Source: Caldifarciminota bacterium (GTDB taxonomy: Bacteria > Hydrothermota > UBA3072 > WFRC01). From it: a stretch of DNA of 5,101 bases. Positions 1 through 5,101 of this stretch are shown in pieces. Position 1 is the first letter of the stretch, and each line of letters begins with the position of its first letter. The stretch is from positions 1-5,101 of the forward strand of contig WFRC01000070.1 in NCBI GenBank assembly GCA_015486685.1. The letters are read 5' to 3'. The notes beneath the pieces were generated by a model, which was given only the letters and a program-made list of their open reading frames with translations, searched no databases and was not told where the DNA came from. The translations under genes were made by a program, and so were the position numbers.

Positions 1-2
1 AT

Positions 3-896
3 AAAGGTTGGGTAAAGAGGATACCATTAGATACATATAGAAAACAGGGTAGAGGCGGGAAAGGTGTAATAGGAATGAAGCAGGGAGAAGAGGATTTTGT
101 CCAGAATATATTTATAGCCTCAACACATAATTATCTCCTTATCTTCACAAGTAAAGGTAGATGTTATCGAATAAAGGTGCATCAAATACCTGAGGGAAGC
201 CGCGTATCACAGGGGAGGTCTATTGCAAATCTCGTCGAATTCCAGAAAGATGAAAAATTAAAGGCTGTCGTGAGCACAAAGGATATAGGGGAAGATAAAA
301 ACCTTATCCTCGTGACAAAATTGGGAACCATCAAAAAGATTCCACTTAGGGCATTTAGAAATGTCAGGAAAGGTGGTATCATCGCACAAATAATAAAAGA
401 AAATGATGAATTGATTGACAGTAAGTTGATATGTCCAGAAGATGACATTATGCTCATTACAAAAAATGGGAGTGCAATAAGATTTAATGAAACCCTATTA
501 AGGTCTATGGGCAGGTCTGCCGCTGGCGTAAGGGGTATCAGGCTCAGAGGTGATGATTATGTAATTGGAATTATTGTTGCGAAGGAAGATAAAACAGCCC
601 TGTTTATTTCTAAAAATGGATATGGGAAGAGAACGCCCATAAAGGAATACAGAAAGACAGGCAGGGGAGGATATGGAGTTATTGGTATGAAATTGACAGA
701 AAAGACAGGTAAACTCCTTAATGCTATGATAATTGAAAGTGATGATGAGATTATTATTATTACAATAAACGGGCAGATAATAAGGATTCCTGCGAATACC
801 ATCAGTGAGGTGCATAGGGCTACCCAGGGTGTAAAACTCATAAACCTTGTTGAAGGTGATAAGGTCGCTGATGTAGCAAGAATCAAATATGTCTAA
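3..896 (+). CDS. gyrA: DNA gyrase subunit A, C-terminal beta-pinwheel domain (5'-truncated by window edge)
   Basis: GyrA is the DNA-cleaving subunit of type IIA topoisomerase, which introduces negative supercoils in the cytoplasm. Its C-terminal domain wraps DNA. The reading frame is open from the window edge (base 3), so the ATG at 75 is internal and not the start. The 297 visible codons are almost exactly one C-terminal domain; the catalytic N-terminal half lies outside. Six pinwheel blades can be followed through their repeated turns: KGWVKRIPL, KGRCYRIKV, LGTIKKIPL, NGSAIRF, NGYGKRTPI and NGQIIRIPA. The GyrA box QGRGGKG (nt 45-65) sits in blade 1 and differs from the canonical QRRGGKG at one residue. 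A box-like TGRGGYG lies in blade 5 (nt 657-677). The box favours gyrase over topoisomerase IV ParC. The protein ends in VARIKYV without an acidic tail. It converges with the minus-strand genes. Confidence 0.96.
   Translation, partial: KGWVKRIPLDTYRKQGRGGKGVIGMKQGEEDFVQNIFIASTHNYLLIFTSKGRCYRIKVHQIPEGSRVSQGRSIANLVEFQKDEKLKAVVSTKDIGEDKNLILVTKLGTIKKIPLRAFRNVRKGGIIAQIIKENDELIDSKLICPEDDIMLITKNGSAIRFNETLLRSMGRSAAGVRGIRLRGDDYVIGIIVAKEDKTALFISKNGYGKRTPIKEYRKTGRGGYGVIGMKLTEKTGKLLNAMIIESDDEIIIITINGQIIRIPANTISEVHRATQGVKLINLVEGDKVADVARIKYV
45..65 (+). other. GyrA box (QGRGGKG) in blade 1 of the GyrA C-terminal domain
   Basis: This heptapeptide is the signature that separates gyrase A from topoisomerase IV subunit ParC. 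In characterised gyrases it is needed for DNA wrapping and supercoiling. Here the second residue is Gly instead of the usual Arg, while the remaining six match QRRGGKG. The flanks also match typical blade 1 sequence (KRIPLDTYRK before, VIGMK after). Confidence 0.9.
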
Positions 897-987
897 GAAT
901 AAAAAACAGAAATCGCCAACAATTATAAAAGTCGACTTTCTCTACAGGCGGAGTGGATTTGCCATAGACATTATTGTGCGCCTGTAA
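889..987 (+). CDS. possible small ORF (32 aa) overlapping the gyrA stop; small or truncated gene
   Basis: An ATG at 889 overlaps the gyrA stop in the arrangement ATGTCTAA, which would allow translational coupling. The frame continues for 32 codons, MSKNKKQKSPTIIKVDFLYR then RSGFAIDIIVRL, and stops with TAA at 985-987. That is just inside the 3' end of the converging minus-strand gene. The Lys-rich start looks like a natural N-terminus. I recognise no family and see no strong ribosome binding site (only GCAAGA upstream). It could be a tiny gene, the remnant of a gene once downstream of gyrA and cut by a rearrangement, or chance. Coding status is unproven. Confidence 0.25.
   Translation: MSKNKKQKSPTIIKVDFLYRRSGFAIDIIVRL
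943..986. repeat. inverted repeat, 8-bp arms TACAGGCG / CGCCTGTA, 28-nt loop
   Basis: Perfect 8-bp inverted arms lie at 943-950 and 979-986, between the converging ends of gyrA and the 971-1408 gene. The right arm lies inside the last codons of the minus-strand gene. Neither arm is followed by a T-run on either strand, so this is not a typical intrinsic terminator. It could still form a 3' end structure for one or both convergent transcripts, and an 8-bp match this close could also be chance. Confidence 0.35.
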
Positions 988-1408
988 GTGTAAACACAAG
1001 AGGAAGTGAATATAAACCCGCAGGGATATCCCACGAAGATTTAAGCCTTAAATCAATTACAACAATCTTCCCATCCACGGGACCATCCTGATAAATAACA
1101 GTGGATTCATCCTTTAACAGTGGTTTATAATCCTTTCCTGAAATTCTCCATTCAATATAAGAAACAGAAAGAAAATTGCCTTCCTCGTTCTTTATATCTT
1201 CAGGGCATTTATAGTAAAGAGTCCAGTCTGTATTTGCGTTGATTTTGACCCTGATTGCACCTAATTTTTCAATATAGCCTGCCCCTGGCTCTATCATACC
1301 AAAACGCACTTCAGGTGTAAGTATGTTTAGAGAGATTGTTGGCGAAGTTTGGAACTCTACAATAGCCTTATCCTGTTCAACCCCGATTAAAAATAATAAT
1401 AATATCAT
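971..1408 (-). CDS. small exported protein of unknown function, predicted beta-rich
   Basis: This is a 145-residue protein that I cannot assign to a family. Residues 1-10 (MILLLFLIGV) form a short hydrophobic segment, probably a signal peptide, though without the usual N-terminal Lys/Arg. The rest alternates short hydrophobic strands with polar turns: VRFGMIEPG (34-42), IRVKINANTDWTLYY (52-66), YIEWRISGKDY (84-94), KIVVIDLRL (114-122) and IPAGLYSLPLVFTLTGAQ (128-145). The layout FG.I.PG, then a strand ending NTDWTLYY, then PAG.Y..PLVFTLT at the end recalls secreted beta-sandwich proteins such as WxL/DUF4402-like domains. That resemblance is a weak impression. ATG 1408 is the only usable start: an in-frame TGA lies 11 codons upstream, inside the -35 box, and no other start codon lies between. 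It is probably transcribed alone, from a promoter in the 43-nt gap after the YfhO-like gene. Confidence 0.8.
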   Translation of the reverse strand: MILLLFLIGVEQDKAIVEFQTSPTISLNILTPEVRFGMIEPGAGYIEKLGAIRVKINANTDWTLYYKCPEDIKNEEGNFLSVSYIEWRISGKDYKPLLKDESTVIYQDGPVDGKIVVIDLRLKSSWDIPAGLYSLPLVFTLTGAQ

Positions 1409-1413
1409 ATATA

Positions 1414-1442
1414 ATAATAGGAACGAATTATCATTTTGTCAA
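1414..1442 (-). promoter_or_regulatory. sigma70-type promoter for the small exported protein, predicted leaderless
   Basis: Read on the minus strand, a perfect TTGACA -35 (1442-1437), a 17-bp spacer and a TATTAT -10 (1419-1414, 5 of 6 consensus) are followed by five bases, TATAT, and then ATG at 1408. Transcription normally begins six to eight bases past the -10 box, so it would start at or just inside the ATG and leave no leader. No Shine-Dalgarno sequence is visible before the ATG. The -35 box begins 10 bases after the stop of the preceding gene. Exact start-site mapping is needed for certainty. Confidence 0.8.
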
Positions 1443-1451
1443 GGGGAAAAT

Positions 1452-3839
1452 TCAATTTTGTCTCCCGTTATATATTCTTCCTCCAACCCAGATAATACTG
1501 AAAAGACACCACAATATACTCAGAACAAATAGTTTTGATGATAGGGAGAACCATTTTGGTTTAAAAATAAATTTAACAATATGCACCCCTGCTGGTAGAT
1601 ATACACATCTATTTACAAAATCTCCTGCGAACACATCAGTGCTTTTTTTATCAATGTATGCCTTCCAGTCGGGGTGATAATTTTCGGCAAGCATAAGTAT
1701 GGATGCTGCATTTGTCTGCGTTTTAATCTTTATCTCATTGGGACTAAATTTTATAATTTCTGCATTTCCACTTACTATTTTTTTTGTGGGCGGCACTCGG
1801 GGATTTTTTTCCAATATCACATATTTTTTAGGATTAAATGCAGTATCTATCATTGTTGGTACCACCTTTTCCCTTTTTACAACTTTATACTCTGAGAAAA
1901 AAGAAACCTTCGGTAGTGCATTAGAATTTTCATACAGCATATTGTTCATTGATACCCTGATGGGTTTGTATGCGCTGAAATAGCCCTTCCAATACCTTAT
2001 TTGTTTTCTTATATTTTCATTGTAATGCATTGTATCCTCTGGAAGGGGAATGCTTATAATATATTTTACATTCAGTATATCGTTTAATTTTCTATATTTG
2101 ATAAGATTTTGTGGAGAGAACAGTACACCTATCCCTGCACCTATAAATTTCTGATACCTTGTAAGTGGGACAGGCGAATAACCTCCTGTATTTTCAATAT
2201 TAAACCCTGTCAGGTAATTATCCTGTTGTTTTCTATACATAACCGGGAATACTCTAAAAGTGCCAGGTTGTTCCTTGAGATAATTTACTACCTTATCCGG
2301 TGTAAAAAGTGCATAAGGTGTATTATCTACCTTTAAAAAATATCTATCAACCTCCCACAGGTCGAGCAGGAGAAAAACAGCAGTTAAAGCAGTAAAAGCA
2401 AGTATCTTTATCTTTTTGTGGAGAAAGACAATAATTATGCCCGAATATATGGCAAGGAGCAAAAATGTCCTTACCAACCCTTTGAGAAACAAGGGGTAAT
2501 TTTTCATAAGCATCTGAATTTTCTGCTGTGCAATGGTTATACCATAAGCAGGGATGAGAATTCTTCTGAAATGTTTCACCATACCATTTAATAAAGGGCT
2601 CCTGAAAAGAGAAAAGACAATCAGAAGCAGAAATGCAAGTGAAACAATGGAGATTATGGCATTTTTTATCAATTTTAATTCTTTCTTTTGTATTTTTTGT
2701 TTAACGATATAATCCAGACCATAGGCAGACAAAGCTACAACAGAAAAAAGAAATATAAAGAAAAATAGGGATGGAGCCCTGAATTTTTTTGCATAGGGTA
2801 GCAGATAATATACAATTCTATAGAACGGCGTATTTCCTCCCAGGGAGGCAAGTAATCCTAAAACAGCCGTAGTGGTAAAAAATTTTACCTTTCTTGACTT
2901 GATGTTTAACACAATTGCAATGCTTGCAAGTATCATAAATAATACCCCAAAATACTGAGAATCCAATTTGAAATAGTTTGTTCCCCAATAATTACTTGAT
3001 ATACCCGAAAAATTGGGAACAAATAGGGAAAATAGTTCAGAAGTAGGTATGGACCAGGATGTGGCGAATGTGTATCCCCTTTTAACACCCCTTACAATAT
3101 ACTTATTATTTGCAATAGATGGTAAAAATGTGGAAGAAATAATCATTCCTGCGATTAAGATTGTAATAATACCAAAGAAAATGACCTTGTATAAATCTTT
3201 TCCCTTTATCCTTAAATCAAAAATCCTGAAAATTCCGTAGATAAAGAGAAATACGCCTGAGTAATATGCCATCTGAGGATGGCCTGAAAGAAATGAATAT
3301 CCCAGTAAACCTCCTGAAAAAACAAAATATGGGAGGCTTTTTCTCTTTAATCCCTTTTCTAAAAATAGAAATATTAGCGGTGTTAATGCAACGGATATCA
3401 TCCTCCCATCATGTCCACCATAAGCGGCTGTAATTATTGTTCCTGAAAACATATACATAACGCCCGCAATGAATGCGGCGGTATCGCTCATATTTAATTC
3501 TTTAAGAAAGAGGAAAAAACCAATACCTGCAAGAAATGTAAAAACGATGAATGTCCAGTTCCAGATAATATATGTAGGAATAAATGTATTAAGTAATGCC
3601 TGCAAGGTAAATGGGTATCCACCAAACGCAGAGGCCGTTGGTATACCTCCATAAAGATAGGGATTCCACAGAGGAATATGATGAAAAACCTTCATCTGAT
3701 TTACCGTCCAGGTTCTTGTTGTATATGCATCAAGAAGCCAATCTGAGCCATAAATCATTCTGCCTGCAAAAAGAAATTTCCAGAAAAAAATCAGCGAAAG
3801 CACAAAAAATGCCAAAATTATGTATCTCTTATGTTTCAT
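1452..3839 (-). CDS. YfhO-like polytopic membrane protein (GT-C-type fold, putative glycosyltransferase)
   Basis: This 795-residue protein has about a dozen or more hydrophobic segments (for example near 7-25, 93-113, 121-141, 190-208, 218-240, 297-312, 358-375, 392-412, 455-472, 477-495 and 768-788). A soluble stretch of about 270 residues lies before the last membrane span. Family-like motifs are GSDWLLD (31-37, acidic residues in the first external loop, where GT-C enzymes carry catalytic acids), PLWNPYLYGG (56-65), GGHDGRM (141-147), SGHPQ (185-189), KFRAPS (352-357), NYHPDWKAYID (720-730) and LPAGVHIVKF (748-757). The last two resemble the C-terminal part of YfhO-family (PF09586) proteins. 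Bacillus YfhO is implicated in glycosylating lipoteichoic acid; the substrate here is unknown. The ATG overlaps the stop of the DUF2007 gene (ATGA) and is preceded by AAGGAGG at a 4-nt spacing, so the start is secure and translation is probably coupled. Confidence 0.85.
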   Translation of the reverse strand: MKHKRYIILAFFVLSLIFFWKFLFAGRMIYGSDWLLDAYTTRTWTVNQMKVFHHIPLWNPYLYGGIPTASAFGGYPFTLQALLNTFIPTYIIWNWTFIVFTFLAGIGFFLFLKELNMSDTAAFIAGVMYMFSGTIITAAYGGHDGRMISVALTPLIFLFLEKGLKRKSLPYFVFSGGLLGYSFLSGHPQMAYYSGVFLFIYGIFRIFDLRIKGKDLYKVIFFGIITILIAGMIISSTFLPSIANNKYIVRGVKRGYTFATSWSIPTSELFSLFVPNFSGISSNYWGTNYFKLDSQYFGVLFMILASIAIVLNIKSRKVKFFTTTAVLGLLASLGGNTPFYRIVYYLLPYAKKFRAPSLFFFIFLFSVVALSAYGLDYIVKQKIQKKELKLIKNAIISIVSLAFLLLIVFSLFRSPLLNGMVKHFRRILIPAYGITIAQQKIQMLMKNYPLFLKGLVRTFLLLAIYSGIIIVFLHKKIKILAFTALTAVFLLLDLWEVDRYFLKVDNTPYALFTPDKVVNYLKEQPGTFRVFPVMYRKQQDNYLTGFNIENTGGYSPVPLTRYQKFIGAGIGVLFSPQNLIKYRKLNDILNVKYIISIPLPEDTMHYNENIRKQIRYWKGYFSAYKPIRVSMNNMLYENSNALPKVSFFSEYKVVKREKVVPTMIDTAFNPKKYVILEKNPRVPPTKKIVSGNAEIIKFSPNEIKIKTQTNAASILMLAENYHPDWKAYIDKKSTDVFAGDFVNRCVYLPAGVHIVKFIFKPKWFSLSSKLFVLSILWCLFSIIWVGGRIYNGRQN

Positions 3840-4057
3840 TTATCCTCCTTTTTTGCATTATGTATAATCTCCAATACCTGCTTCCTATAATCCTCAGGAA
3901 CCCATATATTTACCTCCCCAATACCATCAATATTCAGTCCCGTAATCTTTCCGAATGATTCATATTTTAACATAACAGGGATATTCTCTGATTCAAGTTT
4001 GCCTTTAAGAATAGATGCCTCTGGCATATTTGTTGTATAAACATTTACCCAATCCAT
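3836..4057 (-). CDS. DUF2007 small protein (putative signal-transducing domain)
   Basis: This 73-residue protein fills essentially one DUF2007 domain (PF09413). The N-terminus MDWVNVYTTNMPEASILKGK, followed by LESENIPVML, is the family hallmark: a strand, a helix reading position and Glu-Ala, then 'LES..IPV'. It is followed by GIGEVNIWVPEDY (45-57) and a final helix ending in Lys-rich KKEDK. There is no signal peptide, so it is cytoplasmic. The family is sometimes named a signal-transducing protein, but its ligand and role are not established. It starts 1 nt after the M28 gene stop, with a GGAAG site four bases before the ATG (4066-4062), and ends overlapping the YfhO-like start by 4 nt. It is the middle gene of the operon. 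Confidence 0.88.
   Translation of the reverse strand: MDWVNVYTTNMPEASILKGKLESENIPVMLKYESFGKITGLNIDGIGEVNIWVPEDYRKQVLEIIHNAKKEDK
3844..3850 (-). promoter_or_regulatory. strong Shine-Dalgarno (AAGGAGG) for the YfhO-like gene
   Basis: AAGGAGG lies four bases upstream of the ATG at 3839 and inside the last codons of the DUF2007 gene (KKEDK). It fixes the start of the 795-residue protein. It also shows that this organism has conventional anti-Shine-Dalgarno initiation, in contrast to the two promoter-proximal genes that lack any such site. Confidence 0.9.
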
Positions 4058-4058
4058 A

Positions 4059-4913
4059 TTACTTCCATTCTTTTAGAAATTTGAGTAAAACATCTCCTAT
4101 TATTTTAAGGCTATTTTCGGAACATTTATCCGGGGTATCCTGAATAGTGTGCCAGTATGGATAATCAAAATCAATAATATCAATTGCTGGTATACCTGTT
4201 TTTATAAAGGGAATATGGTCGTCAAGCATAGAATATTTTACGGTATCAATAAATATTTTCGGATAAATTCTGGTAGCAATATTGAAAAACTCTGTATTCA
4301 ATTTATGAGAAAATTTCTCAGAAAAGCCCTCTTGATATATTTTAAGGTCTTTATCCCCCACCATATCTAACAATATCATTGCCGTAGGGTGTAGAATATC
4401 GTGCTCTGCAAGATATTTAGAACCAAGAAGATACATATCGTTATCCCCTTCTTTTCCATAATCTTCACCATCAAACAGAACAATATCCACGGGGGGTTTT
4501 ACTCTCCATTTAGAAATCACCTGTGCTATTTCAAGCAAAACAGCCACACCACTTGCTCCATCATTTGCACCAGGCAGCGGTTTCAACCTATTTTTAGGCG
4601 ATTTATCCCTGTCGCAGTAGGGTCTTGAATCCCAATGTGCACCAATAAGCAACCTATTACCCTTTTTTGGATTAAATCTTGCGATAATATTTGAAAGGTG
4701 GAGGGTTTCACCGTATCCCATTGCGTTAAAATTCTGAGTAACAGTTGTATCTCCATAAATATTAAGGAGTGAGTCAAGATACAAAAGACAGGTTTTATGC
4801 GATGCAGAGTTCGGAATACGCGGGCCAAATTCTACCTGTTTTTTCAAGTAGAAAAAGGCCCTATCACTATCAAATTTATGTAATGTAAAAAATAAAAGGG
4901 AAATTATTAACAC
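4059..4913 (-). CDS. secreted M28-family metalloenzyme, glutaminyl-peptide cyclotransferase-like
   Basis: This 284-residue zinc enzyme is either an aminopeptidase or a cyclase that turns N-terminal Gln into pyroglutamate; the second is favoured. Visible motifs are FGPRIPNSASH (29-39), GAHWDSRP (91-98), GANDGASG (115-122), FDGEDYG (147-153), LLDMVGD (181-187), DDHIPF (231-236) and YWHT (253-256). By family alignment the metal and catalytic residues are H93, D118, E150 (general base), D151, D183 and H255. DDHIPF and the Trp just before the metal His match animal-type glutaminyl cyclase more than typical aminopeptidases. Residues 1-11 are hydrophobic, a short uncharged signal segment. The start is GTG at 4913: an in-frame TAA lies at 4922-4920 within the -10 box, and the first internal Met is residue 65. 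It is the first gene of a three-gene operon with DUF2007 and YfhO-like genes. Confidence 0.87.
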   Translation of the reverse strand: MLIISLLFFTLHKFDSDRAFFYLKKQVEFGPRIPNSASHKTCLLYLDSLLNIYGDTTVTQNFNAMGYGETLHLSNIIARFNPKKGNRLLIGAHWDSRPYCDRDKSPKNRLKPLPGANDGASGVAVLLEIAQVISKWRVKPPVDIVLFDGEDYGKEGDNDMYLLGSKYLAEHDILHPTAMILLDMVGDKDLKIYQEGFSEKFSHKLNTEFFNIATRIYPKIFIDTVKYSMLDDHIPFIKTGIPAIDIIDFDYPYWHTIQDTPDKCSENSLKIIGDVLLKFLKEWK

Positions 4914-4918
4914 ACCAT

Positions 4919-4946
4919 ATTATAAAAATATAAACAAAATTGTCAA
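4919..4946 (-). promoter_or_regulatory. consensus sigma70-type promoter of the M28-DUF2007-YfhO operon, predicted leaderless
   Basis: On the minus strand there is a perfect TTGACA (4946-4941), a 16-bp AT-rich spacer and a perfect TATAAT (4924-4919). Five bases, ATGGT, then precede the GTG start at 4913. A transcript starting six or seven bases past the -10 box would begin on the start codon itself. The geometry matches the 1414-1442 promoter, and both share CCTTGACAA around the -35 box. The ATG at 4918 opens only ATG-GTG-TGT-TAA in another frame. Confidence 0.85.
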
Positions 4947-4949
4947 GGC

Positions 4950-5101
4950 ATTTCTTACTCAATCTATAAAAGATTATGGACATAGCAGGACAAAATTCGT
5001 TTTTTTCATTGTCATTGCGAACGACCATCATTTTTACGGGAATCGGTAGGCGAAGGCTTTAGCCTGCGAATATCATTCTGGGGCTTCTCATCCTTTATCT
5101 C
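4950..5101. other. non-coding right end with repeat-like elements
   Basis: About 150 bases upstream of the operon promoter hold no convincing gene. They contain an A/T-rich stretch, a T-run (5000-5006) and a tandem TCATTG TCATTG (5006-5017). Next comes GTCATTGCGAACGACC (5011-5026), then a GC-richer segment with a hairpin, and finally ATCATTCTGGGGCTTCTCAT (5072-5091). The style resembles dispersed intergenic repeats such as the GTCATTGCGA... and CATTCTG... classes, but copy number cannot be judged from one window. Confidence 0.5.
5051..5068. repeat. imperfect hairpin CGAAGGC-TTTA-GCCTGCG
   Basis: AGGC (5054-5057) and GCCT (5062-5065) pair around a TTTA loop. After one A-G mismatch, CG (5051-5052) pairs with CG (5067-5068). 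An alternative overlapping pairing uses AGGC at 5048-5051. The AGGCTTTAGCCT core resembles palindromic intergenic repeats seen in many bacterial genomes. No T-run follows, so it is not a clear terminator. Confidence 0.5.

Noticed and set aside
415..443. TTGACA within gyrA as an internal + strand promoter
   Set aside because: At 17-bp spacing the downstream hexamer is GAAGAT, not a -10 box, and the bases encode normal GyrA residues (LIDS). The same applies to TTGACA at 693-698.
657..677. Second GyrA-box-like motif TGRGGYG as evidence of domain duplication
   Set aside because: Blade 5 of many GyrA proteins (for example Bacillus) carries a similar KRTP..YR...RGG.G sequence, so this is ordinary for the family.
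182..886. Antisense open frames opposite gyrA
   Set aside because: They are mirror frames of a well-conserved coding sequence, without ribosome binding sites or recognisable domains.
928..939. Palindrome AAAGTCGACTTT as a terminator for gyrA or the 971-1408 gene
   Set aside because: It gives only a 4-bp A/T-rich stem around TCGA, with no T-run after it on either strand.
3013..3654. Plus-strand open frames opposite the YfhO-like gene
   Set aside because: They lie entirely antisense to a membrane protein with clear family motifs and show no independent coding evidence.
4200..4236. TTGACG on the minus strand inside the M28 gene as an internal promoter
   Set aside because: It has no good -10 at 16-18 bp, and the sequence encodes the conserved MLDDHIPF motif, which explains its composition.
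4976..5065. Short + strand ORF (29 codons) starting MDIAGQNSFFSLSLRTTI
   Set aside because: It reads through the repeat-like segment, has no ribosome binding site and resembles spurious peptides commonly translated from such repeats.
5012..5101. Minus-strand frame open from the right edge to TGA at 5014-5012, possibly the end of an upstream gene
   Set aside because: The 29 codons cover the hairpin and repeat-like pieces and show no domain-like sequence. More sequence to the right would be needed to support a gene end.

Overview
This AT-rich window reads as a fragment of a bacterial chromosome. Isoleucine is often ATA and arginine often AGA/AGG, which fits a low-GC, possibly thermophilic, lineage. 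DNA gyrase A beside a secreted M28 enzyme, a DUF2007 protein and a very large YfhO-type membrane protein recalls genomes of FCB-related candidate phyla such as WOR-3. That placement is inference only, because no rRNA or lineage marker is present.

Layout. Positions 3-896 (+) hold the C-terminal DNA-wrapping domain of GyrA, cut by the left edge of the window. A 32-codon frame overlaps its stop (889-987, +) and may be a small or broken gene. The rest of the coding sequence lies on the minus strand and converges on gyrA. Read in its own direction, it starts with an M28 / glutaminyl-cyclase-like secreted enzyme (4913-4059). Next comes a 73-residue DUF2007 protein (4057-3836, 1-nt gap), then a 795-residue YfhO-like polytopic membrane protein (3839-1452, ATGA overlap). 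These three form one tight operon. After a 43-nt gap with its own promoter comes a small unrecognised exported protein (1408-971). The right end (about 4950-5101) is non-coding. It carries an imperfect hairpin and pieces resembling dispersed intergenic repeats.

Main observation. Both minus-strand transcription units have a near-consensus sigma70-type promoter whose -10 box ends exactly five bases before the start codon. One is TTGACA-16-TATAAT-5-GTG and the other is TTGACA-17-TATTAT-5-ATG. They share the 9-mer CCTTGACAA. In both genes an in-frame stop inside the promoter rules out a start further upstream, and no Shine-Dalgarno sequence fits. Both mRNAs are therefore predicted to be leaderless, while the internal operon genes have Shine-Dalgarno-like sites (a perfect AAGGAGG before the YfhO gene). 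Both predicted leaderless genes encode exported proteins with unusually short N-terminal hydrophobic segments that lack the usual positive charges.

Working together. The M28 enzyme, the YfhO-like protein and the small exported protein all point to the cell envelope or extracytoplasmic space. DUF2007 is a small cytoplasmic domain of unknown role, translationally coupled to the membrane protein. Whether they act in one pathway cannot be decided from sequence. No CRISPR array, RNA gene, insertion sequence or convincing intrinsic terminator was seen.
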